Shown piece by piece: positions 29,001-37,616 of a stretch of 64,000 bases of DNA (its first letter is position 1; each line of letters opens with the position of its first letter). Origin of the DNA: Endoryza sp044226045 (lineage in GTDB: Bacteria; Bacteroidota; Bacteroidia; Chitinophagales; Chitinophagaceae); assembly GCA_044226045.1 (NCBI GenBank), contig JBGAHR010000011.1:40082-104081 (forward strand). The letters run 5' to 3'. The position numbers were made by a program, and so were the translations under genes. The notes under the pieces are model-generated. The model made no database searches and was not told where the DNA came from. It saw only the letters and a list, made by a program, of their open reading frames with translations.

Positions 29001-32000
29001 TCGTATCCATCTATTTTGAAATCGGTGGAGGCGTAAAATTCTATTTTAACTGGAAGCCACTCACACTGCAGGGAAATATTACTCTTCCCGAAACCGACAT
29101 TCAGAAACTAAACCAGGCAAAACTGACACTGAATATTTCAGCCAGTTCGGTTGCCAAAGCCGGAGCCGGACTGGAGCTCTCGCTGAGAATTGGTGCCGAA
29201 GCGGCGGTGATTAAAGCCGAGGGAGGAATCGATGGGTTTGCCGGACTGGAAATTACCGGAAGCATCGGCGCGGGACTAAAAGCAGAACTCGATCTGCAAA
29301 ATGGATTGAAGCTAAAAGAACTGAATGGAGAAATAAAGGTAAAACCTGCTGCCAAATTCGACTTGAAAGGGGTGATCGGCGTCTACCTGAACCTGTTCTT
29401 TAAAAAAATAAAAGTTTGGGAATGGCAGAAAGTACTGGCAGAAGGATCCATTGATCTCAGCAACCTGGGCGGATTTGAAGTGAGCGTACCCGTTAAGTTC
29501 GATGAAAAGAATTCGGTTATCCCTCCCGATCTTAAAGACATCAAAGTTAAAAAACCCGAATTCTCTGCCGCAAAAGGAAAAGAACTGATCGACTCCGTCT
29601 TTAATGAAAAAAAGACCGTCGACAAACCAAAAGAAAACGAAACCAAACAACAGGTTCGCCAATCAATAGAATCAGAATTGAGAAACAAGCTGAGAATTGG
29701 TCAATCTAAAGGTTATTCAATAGATATTCAGAGAGTGGTGACGGATATCGAAAACAAGTTGACAGAAAAAGACCAGGAGGTTGCGGAGTTTGAATTATCC
29801 ATTGTGGAAGAAGAATTGAAGAAAATAGCAAAAGAAGAGTTTCACAATCTGGAAACTGATCTTTCCACGTCCACAGATTCCCTCACCGTTAAACTCTCAA
29901 TGGTAGACGAGTTTTCTTCCAAATGGAACAAATGGATGGATAAGTCGCTGCCACCCGCCCTGAAAGATAAACTGACCAAACAGGACGCGGCCCAGCAAAA
30001 AAAACCGGTCCAGCGCAAACCAGCTTTTGAAAGCGATAAAGAAGAAGATCCGGGTGAAAAGAACAGTGGTTCTCTTCAGCGTAATCCCTCTTCATCCATT
30101 ACTCCTGTCGTTAGTCCGGCAATCGAAAGCAGTATTCAATCCGGTAGTGGCCACGGTGAGGCGCTACCGATAAGTACACGAAATGAAATGGAATCTGCGA
30201 TGGGAACAGATCTTTCAGATGTCACCATACACCACGATTCGAAATCAGCCAGCATGAGTGAAGAGCTACAGGCCAATGCGTTCACACATGGAAATGATAT
30301 CTATTTCAACTCAGGTAAATACGATCCGGACAGCACGGAAGGAAAAAAATTACTGGCGCATGAATTGACACATGTCGGCCAGCAGCAAAAAGGAATCGTT
30401 CAACGCGATACTAAACCAGGCCAATCCCCCAAAATCAAAGCGCCGGGCCTGGTTCCGATGGGTGGTACGTTCGGACCTGAAATGAGTTTTGACACCAATG
30501 CCGATATTACCGGCCAGGGATTCATTTTCATTCACAGTTCAGCCAGGATTGTCAAAAGTCCTGAAATACTTCACTCGATAAAAACGGACAAAGGATACGA
30601 AAGGGTTCCTTACGAATTTGTTTTGGTTTATGAACGCCAGGTGGAACTGAAAACGGTCAAAGGTTCCTGGATCAGGTTTAACATGAAGGCAAACGCCATC
30701 CTGCCTTATGAAAAAATGCTGCAACAACCCGACATGGATCCCGTAGAAGCGATTAAACTGGTTTCCGACTTCAATGCAATCAGGGGCGATCTGCAGGGAG
30801 ACTTTGGCAGCGATAACGTAAAAAAACTGCTGGAGAAAAAGCTGAAGGATGCAGGCGCAGATCCTTTAACGGCCTCCCAATATTTATTCTCCGGCTCCTT
30901 TGGCGATAACCTGAATGTAACCGGTGGACAAAGAGCGTTCACCCTCGACACATTTGCAACGATTCACACCCCTAAATATGCCAGGTTCTTCCTCTCCCCG
31001 CTCGATCAGTATAACTACCTGCTCGATTTTATGAATGAGGAGATGGACAAGCGTGTTCCCAAAAAGATCCAGCCACCTCAACCTAAACCTCTGTCGCCAA
31101 CAACTCCCAATGAAAAACAAGAAGAGAAAACAGAGATAGCCGGTCCGGGAAAACCGCGGAAGGAAGGAAAGGACGGGAAGACATCGACACGCATGGACAA
31201 AACACTACCCGCCAAAGGAAAAGGAGAAGTGGAAGAAGAATCGGAAGGATTTGAATTACCGGGCTGGCTGGCTGGTATCCTCTCCGCCCTCGGCAAGGCA
31301 TTGCTGGTAATTGGCGCGATTGTAGGCATCGCCCTGATCATTGTTTACTTTTTCCCTGCGCTTGCATTAGCCGCCGTTATTAAAGTGATTGGCGCATTGG
31401 TTCTCCTGGGTACCTTGGTCTATTCTTTATATACCCGTTACCAGGAAGCAAAAAAGAATGGAAACGTAAGCGCTGCCCGCATCATCGGCATTTCTATCCT
31501 GGACACCATTGGTGTTTCGGGTATTGTGGAAAGTATTACCGATAAATCCATGCTCACCGGTGAAAAACTGAATCAAACGGAAAAAGAACGCTGGGAAAAA
31601 GGAACATCAGGTGTATTGGCCTTATTCGGTACTTTACTGGGAGTGAGATCCTGGTTCAAAGGCAGTCCGGCATCGAAATTACCGCCGGGTACGCCAAAAA
31701 TTCCCCGAACTCCGGAACCGATTACCAAACTTCCTATTGATGCCACTCCACCGGAGCCGGCGAAAGTTCCATCCACTCCTCCATCCAAAACAGTTACTCC
31801 ACCGGAGCCTCCCCAACCGGCGGTGCCTGCGGATCAAACTCCCGCAGCCCCCACAACGCCAAAATCGAATATACCTCCCAGTGAGCCGGCCACACCGGTT
31901 AAGCCGGTACCCGAACCGGTGAAACCCGCTGAGCCGGTAGCGCCAACGGATAAATCACCCTCTCAGCCATCTCCGAAAGATGGAAAATCAGCCCCGGCCA

Positions 32001-32836
32001 GCCCATCCAAACCGGCGCAACCCGCCGAGCCTGCACCGGCTCAGCCACCAACAGCAACCGATCCGGCAAAAGATGTAAAACCAACAAACCCGACACCTCC
32101 ACCGAAGAGAAGGATCATCGTAAGACCTCCCGAGAAGACACCCGTAAAACCCACGGAGCCCGCACCGATTGAACCGGAGGGTAAGCAACCAGGAAAATCA
32201 GCGAAGGACCCCGCAAAGAAACCATCACCGAAAGATAAAGAGCCGGCACCCGATCCTACTGCCCCCGCTTCTACAGGTGTTGGATCCTTAGCTAAAGGCG
32301 ACAAGGTCTCTGTTCCGTATGGACCAAATGGTGCAAGAGTGAGGGCCGAGATAGTTGACGTAACGCCGGATGAGGTCGTGATGGAATATAATCCCAAAGG
32401 TCCCAAGAATCCATCCGGAAAAATTACTTACAGAGTTCCTAAAGACGTATTCAGGGAAAGAGTGAAGTCATCGGATTTTGTTCCCTGGAAAGGGCTTAGA
32501 GCCTGGCTGATGCGCTCAAGGCCCAGGTATGTAAAAGGCCTGGTTGAAAAAGTATGGAACAAGGCAAAAGGGAAAGACGGACTGGTACGGGATCCCAATC
32601 CTCCGAGGGAAATCCTGCAATGGGATCGCACTAAAAGCCGTTTTGAACAATGGCATATGGGCCATCGGCAGGGTTATGAATACAGCAAGTTGGTAGATCG
32701 GCTGGTGAATGAAGAGATTACTTGGGAGAAATTTCTGGACGAATACAATGACCCCAAAAAATATTATCCCGAACATCCGAAAAAAAATATGAGTCATGCA
32801 TTTGAAGAAGCTGAACAACCCGGAGCGGACGACTGA
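26066..32836 (+). CDS. Giant double-DUF4157 eCIS cargo with C-terminal GH-E-like nuclease
   Basis: The ATG at 26066 gives 2256 aa; a GTG at 26051 would add five residues. Order of parts: a tag-like segment KLRVGAPNDPYEKEADQVAD; two CxxC pairs (CAEC, CDHC); DUF4157 core 1 with HELTH zincin motif at 257-261; an HNH-like stretch at about 403-440; a long beta-rich region to about 1150; coiled coil; DUF4157 core 2 with HELTH at 1432-1436; a hydrophobic segment (about 1732-1790); a Pro-rich linker (about 1870-2070). The final part (about 2195-2250) has WHMGHRQGYEY and a DEYNDPKKYYPEHP block, resembling GH-E polymorphic-toxin nucleases. Probably an injected toxin. It overlaps the ankyrin gene by 41 bp. 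Confidence 0.85.
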   Translation: MEIKDIQSKVSNPNMKKTTHTSKPDVHRASSPFVAKKEGESGHDAEQEPFVPGSESPSLQCKLRVGAPNDPYEKEADQVADRVVNSLSTQPIAKAPEQGVEHNPSISTLLQPKCAECEKEEQQEKEKNTDKHTIQRKPIFESRAEKEGIQRKCDHCKEEETNIRRKGSDPVKEASSSLENKITASSSGGHPMAPQVSRSMGQAFGTDFSGVRIHDDTEAAEMSSELNAQAFTKGNHIYFNQGKYTPEDRSGRHLLAHELTHTIQQGSSPSASNSIHKKDDPPADPVPTAEGFAEEKGGVINVYLTNFALKRYACTFNLDNGKDYLMPKEERNTDQKAIWKEKTKDHVSNFVEKFVVDKSLQTEPMLMLTLVSNDATKVYGTKEQMKGEMAVPFWDLGGNATIHQVEHGIDWQILGKDADHIDNLVLLDRRSNSQLGSSVRKNINANLRAIFKNYETKIPALKKLSPTKAKKRQDINIYFRGFQQEKDTASGSIISKSNLGGKNEPYKQEYFKLEKANIPKGYFVLRTSTDRAGYLLPYSPNGKLVGNFKITTVGDPKLASIKLEPQVNDGRKVLVKAKDYDGVTIENEGETENVFITNSQKLAIRMRDFIGVKYLSPIVLDTPELTPKFGLKVSGKVVTDVPFLKENNIDISFELMDGEFSIQASITDIASFPKPFEVTYSSLFIRASSKEGLSVGGELEFQIEKLGKGKLSAIKGEEGFAISGKFEFESKKFEGSNITAKYINNNWEIGGTLHVGKNQFKGIESANISVNYGKDGNKFLSFGGNAKLDIPGIDTLSIDGEIKDANNFRIHGTADIKKMTGVKSGNIDATVTKTADDFELAMSGNAEPDLPKMPGELNTKLSISYNSKTDIFQASADFSYTKGMVTVKVKIGVSNAAVEKGVLTDAKGNKLVYFGTGSVTVKLIENKADATFTATVKPGGELFVNGEANLKNIELMKEFDEKEVLKFPGLHVPVVGVPFVSIYFEIGGGVKFYFNWKPLTLQGNITLPETDIQKLNQAKLTLNISASSVAKAGAGLELSLRIGAEAAVIKAEGGIDGFAGLEITGSIGAGLKAELDLQNGLKLKELNGEIKVKPAAKFDLKGVIGVYLNLFFKKIKVWEWQKVLAEGSIDLSNLGGFEVSVPVKFDEKNSVIPPDLKDIKVKKPEFSAAKGKELIDSVFNEKKTVDKPKENETKQQVRQSIESELRNKLRIGQSKGYSIDIQRVVTDIENKLTEKDQEVAEFELSIVEEELKKIAKEEFHNLETDLSTSTDSLTVKLSMVDEFSSKWNKWMDKSLPPALKDKLTKQDAAQQKKPVQRKPAFESDKEEDPGEKNSGSLQRNPSSSITPVVSPAIESSIQSGSGHGEALPISTRNEMESAMGTDLSDVTIHHDSKSASMSEELQANAFTHGNDIYFNSGKYDPDSTEGKKLLAHELTHVGQQQKGIVQRDTKPGQSPKIKAPGLVPMGGTFGPEMSFDTNADITGQGFIFIHSSARIVKSPEILHSIKTDKGYERVPYEFVLVYERQVELKTVKGSWIRFNMKANAILPYEKMLQQPDMDPVEAIKLVSDFNAIRGDLQGDFGSDNVKKLLEKKLKDAGADPLTASQYLFSGSFGDNLNVTGGQRAFTLDTFATIHTPKYARFFLSPLDQYNYLLDFMNEEMDKRVPKKIQPPQPKPLSPTTPNEKQEEKTEIAGPGKPRKEGKDGKTSTRMDKTLPAKGKGEVEEESEGFELPGWLAGILSALGKALLVIGAIVGIALIIVYFFPALALAAVIKVIGALVLLGTLVYSLYTRYQEAKKNGNVSAARIIGISILDTIGVSGIVESITDKSMLTGEKLNQTEKERWEKGTSGVLALFGTLLGVRSWFKGSPASKLPPGTPKIPRTPEPITKLPIDATPPEPAKVPSTPPSKTVTPPEPPQPAVPADQTPAAPTTPKSNIPPSEPATPVKPVPEPVKPAEPVAPTDKSPSQPSPKDGKSAPASPSKPAQPAEPAPAQPPTATDPAKDVKPTNPTPPPKRRIIVRPPEKTPVKPTEPAPIEPEGKQPGKSAKDPAKKPSPKDKEPAPDPTAPASTGVGSLAKGDKVSVPYGPNGARVRAEIVDVTPDEVVMEYNPKGPKNPSGKITYRVPKDVFRERVKSSDFVPWKGLRAWLMRSRPRYVKGLVEKVWNKAKGKDGLVRDPNPPREILQWDRTKSRFEQWHMGHRQGYEYSKLVDRLVNEEITWEKFLDEYNDPKKYYPEHPKKNMSHAFEEAEQPGADD

Positions 32837-33311
32837 TAACCGCAAAGCATATCTTGCCATTCTGCACAATGATCTGCCTTCCCTGCAGGAGTTTGTGACG
32901 AAGTATGGAGTGGATGCCATCCTTGAACAGGGTACGGCCCTTCAACATGCTGTCTTTAATGATCAGGCGGAGCTTGTTCAATTTCTGCTGGAGAAAAAAG
33001 CTAACCCGAACCTGTTATACAAAGAACAATGGACACCGCTGATCGCAGCCATTGACAGGGATCAGCCTGCGATCGCGAAGTTGCTGATTGAGCATGGCGC
33101 GGACGTAAACCAAACGGACGGCCAACGCAATTCGCCTCTTTATAAAGCCCTGCTTCATTTCGAGGGAGATCCATCACTGATCGAACTGCTGGTCAGTAAA
33201 CAAGCTGACCCGTACCAGGATCTTTATAACGGGTATACTCCTATGAAACTGGCCGTAGAACAGGGAACAGATCAACTACTGCTCCGGATCATGCAGCAAT
33301 ATAATTTGTAA
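32796..33311 (+). CDS. Ankyrin-repeat protein, candidate immunity protein
   Basis: This 171-aa cytoplasmic protein has four ankyrin repeats (about residues 47-171, for example TPLIAAIDRDQPAIAKLLIE and GADVN turns). It starts inside the end of the nuclease-bearing cargo gene in another frame (41-bp overlap), implying coupled translation. Ankyrin proteins are a known class of immunity protein for polymorphic toxins. Position directly after a toxin-like C-terminus supports that role here. Alternative: a structural or regulatory partner of the eCIS. No start codon closer to the repeats was preferred. Confidence 0.82.
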   Translation: MHLKKLNNPERTTDNRKAYLAILHNDLPSLQEFVTKYGVDAILEQGTALQHAVFNDQAELVQFLLEKKANPNLLYKEQWTPLIAAIDRDQPAIAKLLIEHGADVNQTDGQRNSPLYKALLHFEGDPSLIELLVSKQADPYQDLYNGYTPMKLAVEQGTDQLLLRIMQQYNL

Positions 33312-33327
33312 CGATAAAAAGAAAGTT

Positions 33328-34146
33328 ATGCCGGTCATTTCAATCGCCACACAAAAAGGCGGAACGGGAAAAACCACCACCGCCATCAATCTCTCCGCCG
33401 CCCTTCAAAGAGCAGGATACTCGGTACTGATGATAGATGCCGATCCCCAATGCAATCTAACTTACTCATTGGGATTCAACGATGACCAGGAATTGAATCT
33501 TTACACAGAATATAAAAAAGAAATCTCCGGTCAGAAATCCGACCTTCGGAGTACCATTTGTCATTCCAGAAATGGCATGGCCCTAATACCCTCTTCCATA
33601 GAACTGGCCAATGCAGAGCTAGAACTGGTCAGCAAATTCGCCCGTGAATACACTTTCAGAAACAGAATGTTGAAACCGCTGGTTGAAGATTATGAATTTA
33701 TCATTATCGACTGCCCGCCTTCATTTGGGATGCTTACCGTCAACGCACTGGTCGCCAGTGATTACATCCTCATTCCGCTTCAGGGAGAATTTCTTCCCAG
33801 GAAAGGAGTAGAAAGTTTTCTTCGGTTGCTGGCAAACATGAAAGAGGTGTTGGATCTCAAGGCAAAGGTTCTCGGATTTCTGCTTACCCGATTCAGCCCT
33901 CGTAAAACCATTAACCGGAAAACTAAAGACTGGTTGCAAAACAGTATGCCATATCCGCTTTTTAAAACCTATATCCATGCAGACATCAAACTGGCAATGG
34001 CACAAAAAAAGGGCGAAGATATTTTCAACTTTTCAGCCGACAGCCAGGGAGCACAAGACTACGAAGACCTAGCCAAAGAAATCCTGGCGATCCTTCAACC
34101 AACTGCGACCACCAGTGATTATCATTCCATGATGGAAACAGTATAA
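33328..34146 (+). CDS. ParA-family ATPase within the eCIS cargo island
   Basis: This 272-aa protein has the deviant Walker A KGGTGKTT (residues 10-17) with the signature lysine at 10, Walker A' MIDADPQCNLTYSL, and Walker B FIIIDCPPSFGMLTVNAL. This is a complete ParA/Soj-like ATPase. No parB gene or parS-like site was seen nearby, so plasmid or chromosome partition is unlikely. It is flanked by 16 and 18 bp gaps between cargo genes, so it belongs to the operon. ParA relatives position chemoreceptor arrays, carboxysomes and other particles on the nucleoid. Positioning eCIS particles or their loading is the inference. Confidence 0.93.
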   Translation: MPVISIATQKGGTGKTTTAINLSAALQRAGYSVLMIDADPQCNLTYSLGFNDDQELNLYTEYKKEISGQKSDLRSTICHSRNGMALIPSSIELANAELELVSKFAREYTFRNRMLKPLVEDYEFIIIDCPPSFGMLTVNALVASDYILIPLQGEFLPRKGVESFLRLLANMKEVLDLKAKVLGFLLTRFSPRKTINRKTKDWLQNSMPYPLFKTYIHADIKLAMAQKKGEDIFNFSADSQGAQDYEDLAKEILAILQPTATTSDYHSMMETV

Positions 34147-34164
34147 TAATAAAAAATGTAACCT

Positions 34165-35700
34165 ATGTCCTATTCATCCCGGGTATACCGCCAGCGAAAC
34201 AGCCATACACACGACGAGAACGCCAAAGATGCTTTCGCTGGCAAACAGGAAGATATCAGCCCGCAACATGAAGCGCCGGCCTTCTTCCAGGCAAAAATGG
34301 AGGTGAACGAACCAGGTGACAGGTACGAGCAGGAAGCCGATGCGATGGCAGATGCAGTGGTGAACAAGCAACCTTACCATACCGTTGCGCAACGAAAAGA
34401 AATTTCGGGTATCCAACGACTCTCTACGCCTGCAGAGGATGAACAACTGGGCACCAATGATGCGCGGATGAAAAAAGATAAGGATATACAGGAAAAACCA
34501 ATGGAAGAAGCAAATGAGAAAAAGCAGGACAATGAAGAAAAAAAAGCAGACGCTAAATCGGCCAAAAACGATCCTGATCTGAAGAAAAGAAAGGTTATTC
34601 AAAAAAAAGACGAGCCCGAAAAGAAAAAAGAGGAAAAAAAATCAAAACCTGCAGCCATTCAAAAAAAGTCAACGGATGAATCCCGGGACGTATCGACACA
34701 ACTGTCAGGATCAATCGAAAAAAGCTCCGGGAAAGGCAAAAAAATGCCGGATCCCCTTCTGAACGAAATGAATCATTCTTTTGGCTATGATTTCAAGGAC
34801 GTCAGCATTCACAACGATTGCCATGCGGCCGAGATGAACAGGGAATTGCATGCGCAGGCTTTTACACATGGTAAAGACATCTATTTCAACCAGGGAAAAT
34901 ATAATACCGAAACTGCCGCCGGCAAAAAACTGCTAGCGCATGAGTTAACACACGTGGTTCAACAAAATGGAGGCCAGGCTAATGCTGGTCAATCCACCGT
35001 TCAGGCCTATCGGCCCAAAAAAGCGTTCAACTTTGGAAGAAAGGATTCGCCCGGAATGGCGGAAGATAGCTTCAATGATAAAAAAGACAAGGAGACAAAA
35101 CCCTGGATTGAAGACATATTTATTGTATTCACCGGAACAGCCGTTGATACAGACGGTGCGAAAGTGCCGACTGGCATATTGTTGGCATTTTACCATGCCA
35201 ACAGCGCGATCAAAGGAACATTACCGATCATTTCATTTCCGATTACCGGTGGCAAACACACGGAAATGTATACACATGCCGGTGATTTTACCGTCACCCG
35301 CATCGAGGGGGTAGGTTACAGCAATACGTCGAACGATACCAATGAACGCCCGCACGACAATCCTAAAGAAGGCCCCAACAACAAGTACGATGTAGATCTG
35401 AACTCCAACATGTCTTACGCCATCTTTTTTCATAAAGGGGAAGCGATTCATCTCGGAGCGCTCGACATAGGCTCACATGGTTGTGTACACGTAGATTGGG
35501 GAGGGCCCACTGATGAAGGACAGACAGAACAACAAAAAAGACTGAATTATCATTCGGTGGTAGGCCTGACAAAAGTGCATGTAGCCTATTCGGAAGCCAT
35601 CCTGCCGGAACTATGTTGTAAGATATTTGAATACAAAAAAATCAAAAAAGGTACAGGTTCCAATCCCTGCAATACCACAAAAGCCCAGGATTGTCCCTGA
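34165..35700 (+). CDS. DUF4157 eCIS cargo with L,D-transpeptidase-like domain
   Basis: This 511-aa protein starts with the same tag as the giant cargo (FFQAKMEVNEPGDRYEQEAD, about residues 35-55). A Lys/Glu-rich low-complexity stretch follows (about 95-190) with IQRL/IQKK motifs. DUF4157 follows with HELTH at 259-263. The C-terminal domain (about 310-495) ends in FFHKGEAIHLG and SHGCVHV (Cys440), the YkuD-type L,D-transpeptidase motif. Such enzymes cut and join peptidoglycan stem peptides, so a cell-wall-directed effector is likely. No obvious immunity gene follows; the next gene is the ATPase. No signal peptide is present, as expected for injected cargo. Confidence 0.85.
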   Translation: MSYSSRVYRQRNSHTHDENAKDAFAGKQEDISPQHEAPAFFQAKMEVNEPGDRYEQEADAMADAVVNKQPYHTVAQRKEISGIQRLSTPAEDEQLGTNDARMKKDKDIQEKPMEEANEKKQDNEEKKADAKSAKNDPDLKKRKVIQKKDEPEKKKEEKKSKPAAIQKKSTDESRDVSTQLSGSIEKSSGKGKKMPDPLLNEMNHSFGYDFKDVSIHNDCHAAEMNRELHAQAFTHGKDIYFNQGKYNTETAAGKKLLAHELTHVVQQNGGQANAGQSTVQAYRPKKAFNFGRKDSPGMAEDSFNDKKDKETKPWIEDIFIVFTGTAVDTDGAKVPTGILLAFYHANSAIKGTLPIISFPITGGKHTEMYTHAGDFTVTRIEGVGYSNTSNDTNERPHDNPKEGPNNKYDVDLNSNMSYAIFFHKGEAIHLGALDIGSHGCVHVDWGGPTDEGQTEQQKRLNYHSVVGLTKVHVAYSEAILPELCCKIFEYKKIKKGTGSNPCNTTKAQDCP

Positions 35701-35719
35701 CTGCCAACCCGGTTAATTG

Positions 35720-37522
35720 ATGTGCATTCAGAAACTGATATCATTATTCGGCAGAAACGATCGGAAACCGAAAGAACCCGTTTCTGCTTCTCCTGAACCG
35801 GTCGATCCGGACCGGTCAGGTTCGAATTCCAATCAAAACGACCATCGTATGCAAGATCAAAACAACGAAAAAACTGTCTTCCCCGCAGACGAGCCCCTGA
35901 TAGCTTTTATTGCATCCTTCCTGGTTAACAGGTTGAACATGCTGATCAATAAAGATCACTCGGGTTTTAAACCTCCCTACGTTCCGGACTGGACGGGCTG
36001 TGGCTACACTTTGTCTGAAAACTTCTCTGAATTCATCAACGACCTGAATGAGGAACTGGAAGAGAAAGCATTGATGAACTCTTTATTGAATGGCCCTGCC
36101 TCTTCCGAAGACGATCTGTTGAAGTTTCACCCTGCGATGGCGTTATACCGGGAACAGATCAGCTCAGCCGAACAACAAATTCGCTCCAGGCGTAAACAAT
36201 CGCATTCATCGCTCACCAATGATGAAAAATGGATCCTGCTGATTGCCCTGGTTCCGCATGTCTATCCGCACTTCTATGATGAGATCATACTCCATCACAT
36301 CAGGAAACCGGGCGAATATCCGCAAATGGGTCTTGTGAGAGGAAGAGACTTCAGGGGCTATTATCCTACCGGCGAAACGGTACTCTTTCTGCTGGCAGGA
36401 AATGATTTTGACAGGAGAATGGAGCTGCAGCGTCTTTTCCAGGCAGACCAGTTCTTTTCAAAAAAACAATTGGTCTGGCTCGAAGAACCGGCCAAGGAAG
36501 AACCGCTGATGAGCGGAAGACTGGTAATTGCACAGGATCATCTCGACAAGATCATGTTCGGAGAAGTAGTACCTCCGGAATTCAGCATGAACTTCCCCGC
36601 CAAACAAATAGAAACACAGCTTAGCTGGAACGATCTCGTGATCAATAACGAACTGGAAGAACAGATTGGAATGATTTTAAGCTGGGTGTTCTTCAATGAC
36701 GAGTTGATGATGACCATGGGATTGAACAAAAGAATAAAAAAAGGCTTTCGTACGCTCTTCTACGGCCCGCCTGGTACGGGTAAAACGCTCACCGCCTCCC
36801 TTCTGGGAAATATCACCGGTAAACCCGTTTACCGCATAGACCTTTCCATGGTCGTCTCAAAGTATATAGGGGAAACAGAAAAAAACCTGGAACATCTGTT
36901 CGCCAGAGCCGAAGACAAAGGTTGGATACTGTTTTTTGATGAAGCCGATGCCATCTTCGGCAAGAGGACCGGTATTCGCGATGCACACGATAAGTACGCC
37001 AACCAGGAAGTATCCTATCTGTTACAGCGAATTGAAGACTATAATGGATTGATCATTATGGCCACCAATATGAAAAGCAATATTGACGATTCATTTATCA
37101 GGCGTTTCAATTCCATGCTGAAATTCCCTTTTCCCGACGAAGACCATCGGGCATTGATCTGGAGAAGATCGCTCCCCTCAAATATTCCCTGGAAAAAAGA
37201 AAGCCCGGTAGCGCCTTTTTCTTTACCAGAGGGAAAAAACATAGATATCCCGGAAGAAGTGAAGAAATACGAACTCAGTGGAGGCAATATTGTAAACGTA
37301 ATCCAATATGCGGCGCTGAAGGCGACAGAAATATACAATGAGAAAAAGCAATTGGCGAAAAATGGGCAACGCCTGGCCATTTCAAGCGTAAATGGAAACA
37401 GAACAGACGACACCTCCCCTGCTGAAAAAGGAGAAGACATCACCCTGACCTTATACCTGTCAGATGTGCTCGATGGCATACGCAGGGAGCTGATCAAAGA
37501 GGGTAAGCCATTCAAAATTTAA
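35720..37522 (+). CDS. AAA+ ATPase of the eCIS (Pvc15-like)
   Basis: The ATG at 35720 gives 600 aa; a TTG three bases earlier is possible. The N-terminal half (1-330) is helical and family-specific. The C-terminal half is a classic AAA domain: Walker A GPPGTGKT (349-356), Walker B ILFFDEADAIFGKRTG (about 403-420), then NQEVSYLLQRIEDYNG and the arginine finger SFIRRFNSMLKFPFP. Related ATPases close most eCIS operons and are thought to help cargo loading or assembly. It is the last gene of the co-oriented run. Confidence 0.94.
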   Translation: MCIQKLISLFGRNDRKPKEPVSASPEPVDPDRSGSNSNQNDHRMQDQNNEKTVFPADEPLIAFIASFLVNRLNMLINKDHSGFKPPYVPDWTGCGYTLSENFSEFINDLNEELEEKALMNSLLNGPASSEDDLLKFHPAMALYREQISSAEQQIRSRRKQSHSSLTNDEKWILLIALVPHVYPHFYDEIILHHIRKPGEYPQMGLVRGRDFRGYYPTGETVLFLLAGNDFDRRMELQRLFQADQFFSKKQLVWLEEPAKEEPLMSGRLVIAQDHLDKIMFGEVVPPEFSMNFPAKQIETQLSWNDLVINNELEEQIGMILSWVFFNDELMMTMGLNKRIKKGFRTLFYGPPGTGKTLTASLLGNITGKPVYRIDLSMVVSKYIGETEKNLEHLFARAEDKGWILFFDEADAIFGKRTGIRDAHDKYANQEVSYLLQRIEDYNGLIIMATNMKSNIDDSFIRRFNSMLKFPFPDEDHRALIWRRSLPSNIPWKKESPVAPFSLPEGKNIDIPEEVKKYELSGGNIVNVIQYAALKATEIYNEKKQLAKNGQRLAISSVNGNRTDDTSPAEKGEDITLTLYLSDVLDGIRRELIKEGKPFKI

Positions 37523-37616
37523 GCAGGCAGCATGGTATTTTTGAATTTGACAACAAATTGCAGCAAAAATACAATGGTAAAATAGCCGGCAATTCCCAAA
37601 TTTGTAATGTCAATTC

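Noticed and set aside
3539..37522. Contractile prophage
   Set aside because: No capsid, portal, terminase, integrase or lysis genes; DUF4157 cargos, DUF5908 and the AAA+ ATPase are eCIS markers.
3539..37522. Classical type VI secretion system
   Set aside because: No TssJ/L/M membrane complex or ClpV; the AAA+ ATPase is of the Pvc15 type.
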